A program made the position numbers and the translations under genes. Under the pieces are notes generated by a model, which worked only from the letters and a program-made list of their open reading frames with translations, did no database searches and was not told where the DNA came from. A stretch of DNA of 64,000 nt, taken from contig CM073321.1 in NCBI GenBank assembly GCA_037043015.1, positions 18,349,001 through 18,413,000 of the forward strand. Reading direction: 5' to 3'. Source of the stretch: Bryum argenteum. Its lineage: Eukaryota; Streptophyta; Bryopsida; Bryales; Bryaceae. Shown in pieces: positions 1 through 12,094 of the stretch (position 1 is its first letter; every line of letters starts with the position of its first letter).

Positions 1-819
1 CTTCAAGCGCCCATGTCTTATCCGCCTCCCTCAAGGGTTTGCTTCCTTTTCAAACTTCTACGTAGCTTGCTTCTCCCTAGAGCTTGCTAATCTTATTGAG
101 AGTTTGCAATTGAGGTGCTTTGCATTTATGAAGTGAATTTGCAATAAAGGAAGTGCTTTGCAATCAAAGACGAGTTTTGCAACTAAGAAGGGACTTTGCA
201 ATTAAAGAGGAGCTTTAGAAGGTACCTTAAGCCACTTCCTTGAAATTGTTGTGTTCTTATTTTTTTTGAGGACCCTTGATTTCTTCTTTTCACATAAGCT
301 CATCATAGTCTCATCATCGAACATTTCTAAGCTTAACTTGCTTGATGAATCCTAGAATTGTGATGTTAATTGATGATTCTAGTTATAGCTCGTCTCTTTC
401 TCTTTTTTTTTCTCCTCTAAATGCCTTTGAAAAGTTCTGATGCTTTTCTTCAAGGCATTACCTTCAAAAAGTTTTAAAAGAGATAGCCTCCCTTTTAGCC
501 TTTCATTGACAACTGATTTTAACATACACTCTTCATCTTTTTGTTTTTCTGCAGATAAGTTTGGTCATAAAATAATCAACACATGTCCCCATCATATAAG
601 CGAGGGCAAAAAGAACAGACAAACACATTGTCCACATACATTCCAGCAATGGCTGCTGGTGGTCAATGTACCTAGCTTTTGCTTTTGGTGGTTACTGTGC
701 CTAAAACAATATGTTCTTGTCTGGCTTAGAGTTAATGGAAGAATGAATTAATGGAAGAATATTCTAATTCTGAAAGAAGTATGATTATAAAAACAATGGC
801 CAAAAAGAATATTGACATA
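1..819. other. AT-rich flank without recognisable gene
   Basis: I see no conserved protein in either strand. The stretch holds pyrimidine runs (for example around 390-415) and one copy of a 36-bp sequence at 557-592 that recurs at 4520-4555. It is the left flank of the pogo-like transposon that starts at 820. Confidence 0.5.
557..592 (+). repeat. 36-bp direct repeat, copy 1 (mate 4520-4555)
   Basis: Positions 557-592 and 4520-4555 are identical except for one base (G versus T at 563/4526). Both copies lie outside the pogo-like element (820-4449), one on each side. They are too far from its ends to be target duplications, so a local duplication older than the insertion is likelier. Confidence 0.75.
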
Positions 820-839
820 CCATAACACCATAGCAGGTT
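820..839 (+). repeat. Left terminal inverted repeat of pogo-like element
   Basis: 20 bp, matching the inverse of 4430-4449 at 19 of 20 positions and preceded by TA at 818-819. Confidence 0.85.
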
Positions 840-2324
840 AGTTCATAAATAATTCTCGAAAAAGAAAATGTAAAAAATCAGAAATTACAAGGAAAAAGAA
901 ACGAATAACATTAAAATTGTACCAAAATAAAAACGAAAGTACAGGAAATCAGGGCCACCACTACGTCTACAGCCTGGCTGCGCATTCCACTCCCTCAACT
1001 TGCGGTGCTGAACGCCAAGCCTCGTGTCGCATAAGAGCCTCTCTCACGCAATGCTTCCCGTCTCTCATCTGCTACGGTACTCAGTTGTTGCTAGGAGATT
1101 TATGAAGTATTGGCAGATAGTAGTAGCAGGATATGAAGCTTCACTCCCGATCACGAGGGGCAATGCAAATTCGAAGACGCACGGCAAGGTTCGTACCATT
1201 GTGCATTCTTGAGTAATCCTTCTCCCGGTTTGTGTTCTGCCGGATTTTGTGTCCTAGTTTTCGCACATTGTTGTCCTCTGCTTTTTGCCGATTTGATTTT
1301 CGCACATAGTCCTCCGCTTTTCGAAGCTGTGCTTTTCGCTGTCCTGCCGCTTTTCACAGTAAGTTCTGCTTTTCGGAGTCTTGCTTCTTGCATCTGTAGC
1401 TCTACATTGTTTCCCTCGAAATCCTACTTTGAATTGACAGATCGTACTACTTCGCACATGGATTGTGCATCTTCGCAGACACGATTCACACGGCGTAATG
1501 ATAACGGTGGCATCGCCTCACACACTTGTGGTCGGAACTTGCCTAATAACAAAGGGATCATAAGGCGCGTTGCTTTCACGGTGGATTGCAGTCGGCAACA
1601 AGCTCGCCTCTAGCTTCGATCGACAATTCCGACTTACAGGCGCTCCATGGACTGCACTACTGTAGCACTTTGGACCTCATGCGTTGTCTCTAGAGGTAGC
1701 AATGCACTAGCACTTCTGAATTTTTTGTCTCAAATCTTCTTCCCTGATCAGTGAATGTTGTGGTATTGATATAGTTCTGACCTTTCTGCAATGAAGTTGC
1801 AAGACAGGACGATGGGATGTGTTGAACGCAAATCTCCAGCGTGAAGCACCGCCATGCAAGCACTTGAGTCAAGCCTCATGGTGTGCACATATCCACACAT
1901 GGTGTGCTGCAGAGACTTGTTTAAAAGCCAGGTGGAAGATGCCAAAGGACTTGTTTGAAGCCAGGTGATTGATGCATGTCGAAGCATCAAAGAGCAAGGC
2001 TCAAGAAAAATCACAAAAAACCTTTCAAGTCTGTCGGAGCTCAAAAGTGAGGGTTTGAGAAAGCCTCATGTTTATATGTCTTGTATATAGTTTTTAGAGC
2101 CGAAATTGTTGATGATGATAATCTGATGATATTGATCCGTGCAGGACCATGCTTGAGTCGACCTCGTGGTGAACAGCTGAAGAGGAGGTTGTTGTTAGCA
2201 TAGACATTGTGCAAAATTTGATAATCCAAATAATTGCAAATTAACAAACAAGCTTTTGATTGTTGTGTAAACATGCTAATCCAATATAAAATTACTAATA
2301 AATGCTTGAGAATCACTTACTTGA

Positions 2325-4117
2325 TTAGAGTTGTGATGTCTTCCTCCTTGCAAGCTCTCTTATTGATAACATCTTGTTTGAATTGATTGAGTTGGACAAT
2401 GCAGCCACCCTTGTAAGATTTTCCTCCATTATAGTCTCTAAAGAAATGTCAACATCAATGTCCTCGTTGCACTCTGTAGAAGAAGCTTGTACTTGTAATT
2501 CAGTGTTGTTGAACAAGGCTTTTGACATATTATCCAACATAGCTTCCTTTTGGAAGTTGGTGTCAAAGGCTCTTAACAATTCTGTCTGTGTCCATCCTTT
2601 GCTAATCATGTCCGTTTGTTGTGAAACATTGATTCAAGCCATGTAAAGCCAATGACATATATGAGGCTTTAATGTGCTCATCTTGAAATCCATTTGCACA
2701 TCCTCCTGTCCTTTCAATTGGCTTGAAATAGTATCTATAGTAAACTTGTTAAATTCTTGGCGAAAGGCATGCTTGAAAGGACGTTGAATGACAACGTCTG
2801 CTGGTTGATAGATACTTGTGCAATTTGCCGGTACATAGAGTATAAGAATTTCCGGATGATGTGTCCTCATCCAATCTCGAAAATCTTTTCTAATGTGCAC
2901 ACTCCAGCAGTCAATGAGCCATATCATTTCTTGATTTGCCAGTAGTGACATTTGGTGAATTTGTGCATCAAGATAAGGTCGAAGAATCTTCTTGACAAAC
3001 TCTTTGCATGTGTCTAGCATAGACCAATGATTGTAACTGTAGGAAATGTTCCACCCAGACATTTCACACTCCCTTCTACCCCCTTCAAGCTTAGGTAAAG
3101 TTTTTGTCGTGGTAACTTGGAAAATGACTTGGAAAGGCAAGCAATGTCCATTGGCCGCCGAAGAGACTGTTACTGTAATTTGATGCTTGTCTTCGGTACC
3201 ATGTACTTTGATATGCTTTGCTCCTCGAGTCTCCCATGTCCTTGATCCTCCTGTGGGTACTAAGTGAATGCCCGTTTGGTCAATGTTCACAACCAATTCT
3301 TTGGGTATGTTGTGGACTTTCACTAAGTAAGCACACCGTTGTGCCATTTTCTTGCCTTGTTCTTCGAAATCTCTTGGGAGTTTACCAGCTGCTGTAGTCG
3401 CAGCCTTGTAACTCCAATTAAGTTCAACTTTCACAAAATGTTTTGTCCATTCACAAGACACTTTGAATGTTGTGTACCCTCAAGGATATGCGGAGCTTTG
3501 TCAAGGATAATAGCCTTGATCAATGGCTGAATACAAATCGCATAGAGAGGTTGTCTTGAATTCCTCATCTTCTTCAAAATTGCACAAATCTCTTCTTTCA
3601 ACATAGGGTGAGAGTTTAAAATCGGGCAATGTTGAGCGTATTTGGCAAAGCAAGTGCCAAATTCTACACAACGCTTGTATGTGTCTTTCAAGTCTCCATT
3701 TGGATGAAACCATTCTCTCATAGAGCTTTTGGATAAATTGTCATACACACAAAAGAGATCTCCAGATTTTCTATAGGCTGACCTTAAGAAATTCCATGCT
3801 CCTCCAGTGTTGCGATGTTGTTTCATTGCATTGAAAATAGGAGGCCACAAAAAAGGAGTAAACCAGTTTGTATAAGAACCTCTAGGCTTCTTTGTCTCCA
3901 CTGATCGCTTCATCTTCTCCTCCTTTGGCTTCAACAATATCTTCTCTGTTTGTCTTGGTCTGCCTACACACATTTTGAAAATCTCTTTCCTTGGCCTTGA
4001 CTGCTCCCTCTCCAACCTCTGGTTCGAAGTACAAAACTCCTTTGCAATTTCCACTATTCTCTTCTCTCTTGTAATAGGAACAAATGCAAAGTCTACTCTT
4101 TGTTGTTTGGGCGCCAT
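2325..4117 (-). pseudogene. DDE-1 transposase (pogo/Tigger-like), broken
   Basis: Cut-and-paste transposase of the DDE-1 superfamily, expected to act in the nucleus on the element's TIRs. I start it at the ATG at 4117 (MAPKQQRVDF). The N-terminal ~200 residues are basic and probably the DNA-binding part. The catalytic core shows the three acidic blocks in order: NIDQTGIHLVP, WLIDCWSVH and NCTSIYQPADVVIQRPFK, so a DDD triad is still readable. The reading frame shifts near 3,440-3,460, so the core (from about 3461 down to 2634) is out of frame with the N-terminus. A TGA replaces an expected Trp codon after LYMA at about 2634, and the conserved tail (GWTQTELLRAFD) continues in frame to 2325. One frameshift plus one nonsense change suggests fairly recent inactivation. 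Confidence 0.8.
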
Positions 4118-4429
4118 GATTGAACCTTCTCTCATACACAAGCACAAATGAAAATATATACAAAAGTGAAAAGGGAGGAGAAACACTCTACAGTAACTCA
4201 AAAGGGACCACTTAAGCAAGATTAGAGTATGTACCGTAGTTAGGTTAACTAAGTATGGCCGCCAAAAATTGATGAAGAATGAAATTAAGATGAAAATTTA
4301 AGTACATCTATCTCTTGCACACAAATAATTTTTATCAAATAATTAAGAAAACGAATCTCAAAAAAATCATTTTTTGGGAGGCGAACCTTATTTTTTCAAA
4401 AAAATTAAATATTCGTGCGGCAGGTGGCG

Positions 4430-4449
4430 AACCTGCTATGGTGTTACGG
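4430..4449 (-). repeat. Right terminal inverted repeat of pogo-like element
   Basis: Inverse copy of 820-839 with a single difference, followed by TA at 4450-4451. Outside it, 4452-5139 contains no gene that I recognise. Confidence 0.85.
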
Positions 4450-5139
4450 TATTGAACTCTTAATTCATGAAAGATAAAAGGGAAGTAGAGCTTATAAGTC
4501 TCGATGCAGCACATGCATGAAGTTTTGTCATAAAATAATCAACACATGTCCCCATATCATTAATTTGTGATATAGTAGATACTTCATGTCTTACATTATC
4601 TAAAACAATTTGTATGGGTTGGTGTGTAGTAGGCTAAATTGTTTGCAGCTGATTACTTAATAAATAATCAGAATGATTTGATTGTTAAGATTTTCCAATA
4701 ATGTTAAGATTGATTAATTAGCCAAGTTGTTTATAATGGGCAAAATTTAGTTGCGGAACTACAAGTGCCATTTTGACATACTAAAATTGCCATGTTGTTG
4801 TAAAATGCCATTTTGATGACACATTTAATTATAGAATTATATTTTTAAGATGACACCTCCCATCTATTACTCACCATCCATTGCTCCTTGTAATATCAAC
4901 CTCTTTGTAAAGTGAGAGGTTAGGCACTTGTAAGAAGAAAAATTTATAGTTGAGGAGACAACACATTTAGTTCAAATTTGATTATATTGAGCTCACTAGA
5001 ATTGATATTGTTATCAACAAGTGTATACTAGCACATGATTTTAACAAAAATATGTGAATGGAGTGTGCTGATATTGCTTTACTAAGAATAAATTGTAGAA
5101 ACTTTCTAACATTTTTTTTCTAATATCTTACTTTTAATC

Positions 5140-6580
5140 CATTTCTAGGTTTTCCATATTGGAGAGTGGCCCCCGAACTTTACGATTTCTTCAACAAGTA
5201 ACATCTATCGCCACACGGAAGATCATAATTTTGTGGATGCTTGAAGATTCCGCTTTACATGGTATCGTGGGGTTGTCTACCAGGACTATCCAAGCGTTTC
5301 CAACACATTTTCGAGGCAAAACATCAGCAAATCTTATACGAGCAAGCCACTGGTGAGCATCCCGTGACCGCTATTTTCTTGAAAATGACATCGTTGTGGC
5401 TCTACCAATGACATGCACGCACTGCAAATTAGCCAAGCGGTCTCAAATTTTCGTCAAGGCTACTCGCGGACAAGGCCCGCATCGATCTGAATTGGTACAA
5501 TAGTTGTATTCACGATTGTTAGAGTCATTTAACATGTATCGCAAACATGATGTAAATTTTTCTTTGAAACCCTTGGAGAGTTGTCAATGTCAGTTCTCCT
5601 AATCTGTGATTCCATCTACCATGCCGCATGTAGAGACCCCAAAGATGATAAACTTATAATTGAAAAGATTACTAACTCATAGATCCAACAATTTATAAAT
5701 GTCTATAATGTAGTCCTTTTATTACGAGGTCAATTATTGCTTAGCAATGCTAAAGAGATTCAAATTCTGAGATAATTGCATACCATCTAGAGTTGCTTCA
5801 TAGAGGTTTCGAAACTAGATAGGTTGATGAAAACTTAATGGACAATATTGATGAGACACACTTAGTCTTCAATACGGACAACAATAGATCATTGGGACTT
5901 AGAGGCGACTCTACCGTTGAATATGCGGATGTTGTGGCTGGTGTGGAGTCCATAACTTAGGTTGAGCGAATCTATCGGGGGTGGTAATCAATGATCAAAC
6001 GCCTATGCTCATTTTTACAAACCATAATTCCACTTCTCTGATTATAGGCGTCAATAATAACATTTTTGGTATTTGATATCCAACAAGTCCCAAAAATTAC
6101 ATAGACACCACCTTATTTCTCGAATAATTTCTGGAATCCTGTGTCTACGTGCCAGACCTACATTAGCGTACTAATGTTGCACGTACATCTACTATAGTCC
6201 TCAAATTCTTGCCCCCATATTCCATAGATGTGTATCAACCAGCTGACACATTTGTCATTTCCAAAATAAAAGATGGATGGATTAAGAGATGGGAAACCAA
6301 ATAAGCATGCATTATTGGGCTTGATGCTTGCAAAATGTTCCTCGAACAGATAGAACGTGGTTTAGCAAATTGAAAAGCATAGAAAGAGTTTCTTTTTACA
6401 ATTGGCAATAGATGCAATTGAAGTTGTTGATAGAGAAGTTGACACTGATAATATGTCATTTGCCAGGAAGTCTATAATCAAGTGGGATTTGGCTTTTGGA
6501 ATTAATGAAACCTCCGATGTTGAACAATTATTTCCTCATAGGTAATTGTTGCAAAATATGAGCAACATTGCCAAGATTCG
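5140..6580 (+). pseudogene. DDE-1 transposase remnant, heavily decayed
   Basis: A second DDE-1 transposase, unlike the one at 2.3-4.1 kb. Conceptual translation in shifting frames gives a recognisable order of blocks. An N-terminal segment (PYWRVAPELYDFFN, ~5155) is followed by a middle segment (ENDIVVALPMTCTHCKLAKR, ~5380-5445). The first acidic block is NIDETHLVFNTDNNRSLG (~5840-5900). The third block, VYQPADTFVISKIKDGW, lies at ~6230-6280, and the tail (VDREVDTDNMSFARKSI) at ~6425-6475. Many stops and frameshifts separate them, and the second acidic block is not legible. The family is the DDE-1 transposases of plants and oomycetes. I cannot see TIRs for this copy. Confidence 0.7.
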
Positions 6581-7689
6581 GAAGTCTCACCACTTCCCGT
6601 GACACCTTGATTTCACTCTGTATGTTCTTCCTATTCACTAGAGATATTGGGATACTTGTCACTTTCTCCAACTTTATTCTCATTCACGATTCATGTAAAT
6701 TCCCTACAGTCCTATATATTTCAAAATCTGACACTACATGTCAACCTCTACATTTTTCAATTTTTAATTTTCGTACTATTGTTCACAATTGGTGTTGTTC
6801 GTATTTAGTAACAACACTACATATAATTTTAAGTGTAGCCATATTCGTGTATGTGTTTGTGTTAATTAAATGATCGTGATTGATGAATTCCTAAAGACAG
6901 AGTGGAGATTGGAGGCGTTTCTTAGTTTCGGACAGACGGACTGATTAAGATTACCATCGTTCCATATATAAGGCAGCGGCACACCTAAACAGTGTTCTTC
7001 CACGATAGTCTTAATAGTGTTCCGCATACGAACGAAGCCTTACAGATCGAGCTGGGCAGATGTACAGTGAAATCAAATACCGCCACACCCCTCACAACAG
7101 AATTAGTAGCAAAATCAACAATCACACATACCGTGGAATAAAATTATGGTATGTAACCCTTCCCCCCAACCAGATTTGCAAAAAGTCGCTCGCTTATCAA
7201 AATAATGCTGACCTTCCATACCCGAACTCATCCAAGTTCCATTGGACTATACACCCAACACGCCAAAACATGCATATATGTACTCAAAACCTCCGCACCA
7301 CCATATTCCCACGAGCTCCACATCCCACTCCCAAAAACAGCAAGCACAGCCTTCGCAGCTCCAGCAATATTTCCATCCGCCTACAACTACGGCATCCAAA
7401 TCATCAGCCTAACGCTCTGGGCCTTTCATCTACCATCAACGAATAGAGCGTGCCCGTCATTATCGCGGAAAACCCTCCAAGCGACAACAGCCTGCACAGG
7501 GGCCACCGAGGACCATCTCTTCACTAGGCCACTGCCATACCCTCATCATACAACACACACCACTGACTGGGCGCATCCATTACTTGTATCTCATCATGTT
7601 AAGTACGACTCTGCTAGTAGATACTCTTCCAACCTACAAAATTGTGGCCCCCGCTCCACTGCTACTCAGCTATCTACGCTATGTCACAA
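6581..7689. other. 3' flank of the PTB-like gene; no other gene seen
   Basis: 6,581-7,000 is AT-rich and unremarkable. From about 7,000 the composition changes to C/A-rich on the plus strand, and this continues through the PTB-like gene and its flanks to about 14,000. The part next to 7690 probably contains the 3' untranslated region of that minus-strand gene. I could not place a polyadenylation signal. Confidence 0.4.
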
Positions 7690-10600
7690 CTAAACCGAAG
7701 CCAGCTTAGAGAACGCAATCCGGATTATGTTGTTCCGCAGTTGACTCGCGTGTTTGCACACCAGGGCTTCTGTCGCCTGTTCCTCGCTCTCGAACAATAC
7801 CAAAGCCTGCTTCTTACCATTCGACTCGAAAATCTTCGCATTCAACACCGTTCCGTGCGCAGACAGGTGACTTCTGATGTCCTCCACTGCGATGTCTGCT
7901 GGTAGGCTCGATACGTGAATCATCTTCGTAGGTGCGCAGCAGTACCGATAGTTCTTCGCAGCGTTACGATTAAACCGATTCAGAGGCGACGATGAAAAAT
8001 CCGAAGTGTCGGGTGACGGGTTGATCTGTGCGTGCTTCGAAAAGTTCACGTCCATCCGCTTCCCAAACAACGTCACGCCCTGCCCTTGCCAACCATAGAG
8101 CATTAGACCCCATACGTTCCTATACGTTCCTATACGTCAAATGCACTCACAGAACCTGCAGGTCCGGCCCTGACAGCACCAATCGCTTAACATCTCACAC
8201 ACCTTCAAGTAGTTGAATGCTAGCTCTGCTTGGAATCCATCTCCCATCTGAATCAGAGCATGGTCTGGCTTGTTGTGAAGAATCTTGATCCGCACTATAT
8301 TCCCATAGTTAGAAAATAGGTTGAACAGCTTATCCGCCTCGATCTTCTGCAACCCACTCTAATCATAATCACCTCATCCCCGCCGAAAACATCTTGACCC
8401 TGCCAGTCAAGTGCCGTAACACAAACGACAGCACGACTCTTACGTGTTCAGCACCTAAACTACATCCATACTCTGGATTTACCTCTGGAATCAGATTGGA
8501 GACGAGCAGTGTGCTTCTCTCGTTGGTGCCTGTGATTCCCGGAGGAAGGACACCGCCGAACGCCGCGGCGGTCGCAGATGCCGCGCCAATCGGAACCTAC
8601 ACATCACAACCAATCCACATGTCTCATATCTATGACCATGTCGCGCCAACCACCGCAACGACTTCAACCAGAAACTGCGACTCACGGCCTCGCACGCTCG
8701 TCACCCAATACCTGGAACGAGTTCATGCCAAGAGGGGCGTGAACTCCTGTTTGCTGATAGCCCCCTGTTCCACAGAGCACACACCTCAGAACCATCTCAT
8801 CAGCACAATCCAATCGAAAACGCCAACCAGCAGAATCACACGTGATACTCGCATAACGCCATCTGCTGTGCATACCAGGCCTCGCCCCACCCGGCTGCAT
8901 GTTGTAGACGTTGCCACCTTCTCCAAATAGTGATGACTGCAGCGACAGGAAAGTACCCTCAAATCCGTAACTAATGCAACAAGTAGGGCCTACGATCACT
9001 ACACCCAACCAACCTCGCTATGCGTGCTGACCCACCTGCATCTACATACTAGCGGAATAGCAATACCACATAGTTGTCAAACAAAAAGAACCATCTAATA
9101 TTGACCATGAACCTCCTTAACTACAGCCTGAGGCATTGATTGCTCTCGACGACATTCAGCACATGACCAGTAAATACAATCGCAAATACAGTCGCTGCAC
9201 ACAAAAGCGGCTGCATACCATTATGTTGTTACCAGAATTTCCCGGTCGCAACTGTTCCGACGGCAACGCCGCATTTGTAAAATCTCTGCACACAACAACT
9301 CTTATCAATTTAATTCAATAACGTCAATCCCCGGGCCACGTCGGTCCCCACCATCATATGACACCTCACACACGCTTAAACGGGTAGAGTACTGAACAGA
9401 TTAGACTTACATGGGTTCTCTGCTACAGACACTGGCTCGAATTGAATCATAGCTACCTTTCCGGAGAACCCCATGGTATGAAGATCTCAGCACTGGCATG
9501 GGGTTTGTCGCAAAACGGCACCAATCATTCAACTGATCACGCGAGTCATTTGGTGCAAACAGACTGCTTTACTATATTCTGAGAACCTTTGAGACTGCTC
9601 TCGAAGTAAAAATCAACTCAGCAACAACTCACCTGGTCCGGTCATTGTTGTAATTCACCTGTAGCTCCTGAAGGCTGGACATCATAAAAACAAACTAATT
9701 TAGCAAAGAGCGTGCGCAAAATCCCAAACGGCTGTAGACTAATTGGGTCTTGAGACTAATTTACTCCCTAGTATCAGCTACTTCGCAGTCAAAGTAACTG
9801 CTGTATGCAGAAGCATTTGTAGATGCAGGCAAAACTGGACAAAACTCATATCCATCCAAAAGCCAGCGACCACGTGTACTTGGAAAACTGGATATCAAGC
9901 GTACAGCACCCGTCGTAGATGTTACGGCCCTGCAATTAACACTAGCTCTCAGATCAAGAAAACAAACAATGCATTGCTCAAAAACAAGTGCTGTCTCTTA
10001 GACTAACACTTACAACTCTACTAAGTGACATCCCACCACTCACTTGCAACGTGTTTCTGGCCTGAGTTGCACTGAGCTGCGATGCATACTGCAACAAAGC
10101 TTGAAGACCTGCACGAAAATATAACACCGCTGGCTGACACTCCCCATAGATATACCACACTGGTCGAAGGAGGGAATAAAATATAAACATAGAATACAGA
10201 TTGTCTCTGAAAATACACCCAAGGTGAGATAAAACATTTACATCGTAAATCAGAAATCAACCCACAATTGACAGCCGCCAGATCAGGACCTGCTTCTACA
10301 GATTAGACAACAATCCTTTAAGAAAGCCAGCAAACGTCGGTTAGACACGCGCTCGCTTCCTCCATACCTCCACTCTCTAATCATTGTACCCAGATGGGCG
10401 CACTGGCAATTCTCGCCGTAAAATGTGATCCTCAAGAATCCATCTCTACCTCTACAGACTGCCCATGGCACATACTAACGAATGCCATCTCATCTCTCCC
10501 TCTTTCTCCGTGTCCAATCCACTCACCCTCTCACAGTCACGGACCTGGTTCCAAGGAGAAGAGAGAAGAGGGAGAGGAAGAACCATAAAAATTAAGAAAA

Positions 10601-12094
10601 AAAGGAATAGCAGTAAAAATTAAACTTGAACGTCAGCAGAACGCACTGGGACTAGAGGAAATAGCAAAGACAGAAGAGAAGCTAACCAGCTGACTTTTGA
10701 AAGATGACGATCTTCTCGACAAAGCCATGAGGAGAAAATACTTGGTGCAGCACATCCACGGTGATGGGATAAAGCGGATTGTGTATGGTAATTAAAAGAA
10801 TTCGGTTGGGTAGCAGTTCCTGGAGAATTGCAAAGCAGAGACAAGTCCAACGTTTCCCCAGCAACATGAGACGTGAGCAAATGAAAAAAGTCGAGGGAGA
10901 GGGAGAGGGAGAGGGAGAGGGAGAGGGAGAGGGAGAGGGAGAGGGAGAGGGAGAGGGAGAGGGAGAGGGAGAGGGAGAGGGAGAGGGAGAGGGAGAGGGA
11001 GAGGGAGAGCTCTGAATGCACTCTGACAAGAGAAGGTCAGGAGCCATGCATCACCTGCTCTGCAGGTAATCGCCTCAACTGCCCATTCTGGTCTGGGGTA
11101 GTCAGCTCCTGATGGGAAGAGAACTGCATGTACACGTTCCTACCTCTGCCAACCCCCAGCAAACAACTGATACACCACGTAAGAACAAGCAGTACATGCC
11201 CCGTTCTTTACCGATGCAATACCTTGCTCCCGTCGCAAGTCACAGCCCTCTACCAACTCCTCAACTTACCGCACACTTGGTTGCAATGTCGCATAGTACT
11301 GCATCACGTTGATGGCCGACGGAATGTCCGCCATCTGCAACAGAGCCTGCACATCCGCATCCCACTCATTGAAGTCAGCCATTCATGCACCATCCCGACT
11401 ACCCAGCTGCTTCTAGAGATTCGAACGCACTCTGCAACTCAACCTCACCGAGCTCAAAAAGTACCACTCAACGCAACCCGACTCCATCTTCTTCACGAAC
11501 TAAGCGGCAACTACCCGCGCGTACCTGATTCTTCGCGCGCAGCATTACCACTTTCTGCACCACTCCGAACGACTGGGCCAGCTGGAGAAGGTCATGCTGA
11601 AATACCAACCAGCGAAACACTCAACTTTCGAAAATTATTTGGAGCCACAAAGCTGGACTGACTGATTTCACATTATCTTCCTCTAAAGTACTTCAACAAA
11701 GAGCCAACCAGTCACATCGCCGTTGCAACTAATTACCTGCCTTAGGCCTGCTTCGAACTCTGTGCAAGACAATGTCGAACCACTAGACCTTGTCATGTCT
11801 AAAACTAAGCAGCTATTCTAAGGGTATGAACAGGTCCCCTCTCACACATCTAAACTTGCACTCATTGACGCGACCCATAATTCCAACTCCTTCCGAGAAA
11901 CCAACTCCAAATCTTCCATGCTACCAAAACTGTATCATCCGAGACAGGAGACGCCTGTACCAGACCGAACGGCATCCGCGCTTCGCACCCTGAAGCACCC
12001 CTGCACAATGCCGACAGGAGAGGAAGAGAAAATGTACCTCCGATACATCTGGACCCACGTTTCGTATGTGGAGCACCTTCGAAGGCTCGGTCAT
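7690..12094 (-). CDS. PTB3-like: Polypyrimidine tract-binding protein homolog, PTB3-type (14 coding exons)
   Basis: RNA-binding splicing regulator with four RRMs, acting mainly in the nucleus on pyrimidine-rich pre-mRNA. Coding exons in order: 12094-12038, 11596-11525, 11346-11270, 11145-11055, 10819-10687, 10108-10044, 9929-9880, 9674-9633, 9285-9219, 8936-8876, 8764-8712, 8596-8483, 8346-8203, 8079-7690. All 13 introns are GT-AG and phases match throughout, giving 1,416 nt (471 aa plus TAG). The start at 12094 gives MTEPSKVLHIRNVG, the usual N-terminus of plant PTB3 proteins. RRM1 is ~6-84 and RRM2 ~103-186 (NRILLITI, GFVEKIVIFQKSAG). RRM3 is ~284-358 (LFNLFSNYGNIVRIK) and RRM4 ~394-468 (KMIHVSSLP, KKQALVLFESEEQATEAL). 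A Gly-rich linker separates RRM2 and RRM3. The gene appears intact and is the only clear host gene in the window. A (CCCTCT)n tract in the intron before exon 5 may matter for regulation. Confidence 0.93.
10893..11009 (+). repeat. (GAGAGG)n hexanucleotide microsatellite inside the PTB-like gene
   Basis: About 117 bp of nearly perfect GAGAGG/GGGAGA units. It lies in the intron between exons 11055-11145 and 10687-10819 of the minus-strand PTB-like gene, so the transcript carries CCCUCU repeats roughly 75-190 nt upstream of the next 3' splice site. Translations of this stretch (Ser/Pro-Ser or Glu-Gly repeats) are not real proteins. Confidence 0.95.

Larger units (their letters stand above)
820..4449 (-). 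mobile_element. pogo/Tigger-like DNA transposon, complete ends
   Basis: The ends carry a 20-bp terminal inverted repeat: 820-839 reads CCATAACACCATAGCAGGTT and the inverse of 4430-4449 reads the same with A3 changed to G. Directly outside lie the dinucleotides TA (818-819) and TA (4450-4451), the target duplication expected of the Tc1/mariner/pogo superfamily. The internal minus-strand gene is a DDE-1 transposase. The element is 3,630 bp; about 1.5 kb at its left side (840-2324) holds no recognisable gene. Target site, TIR and gene type agree, so the assignment is firm. The gene is broken, so this copy is non-autonomous today. Confidence 0.85.

Noticed and set aside
440-2044. Several 60-130-residue open frames at the left edge
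   Set aside because: No conserved motif, no codon-like bias, and they overlap in several frames; judged as chance.
10620-11047. Open frames encoding (Ser-Leu)n, (Pro-Ser)n and (Glu-Gly)n
   Set aside because: They are translations of the GAGAGG microsatellite in an intron; only 10,687-10,819 (minus) in this stretch is a real exon.
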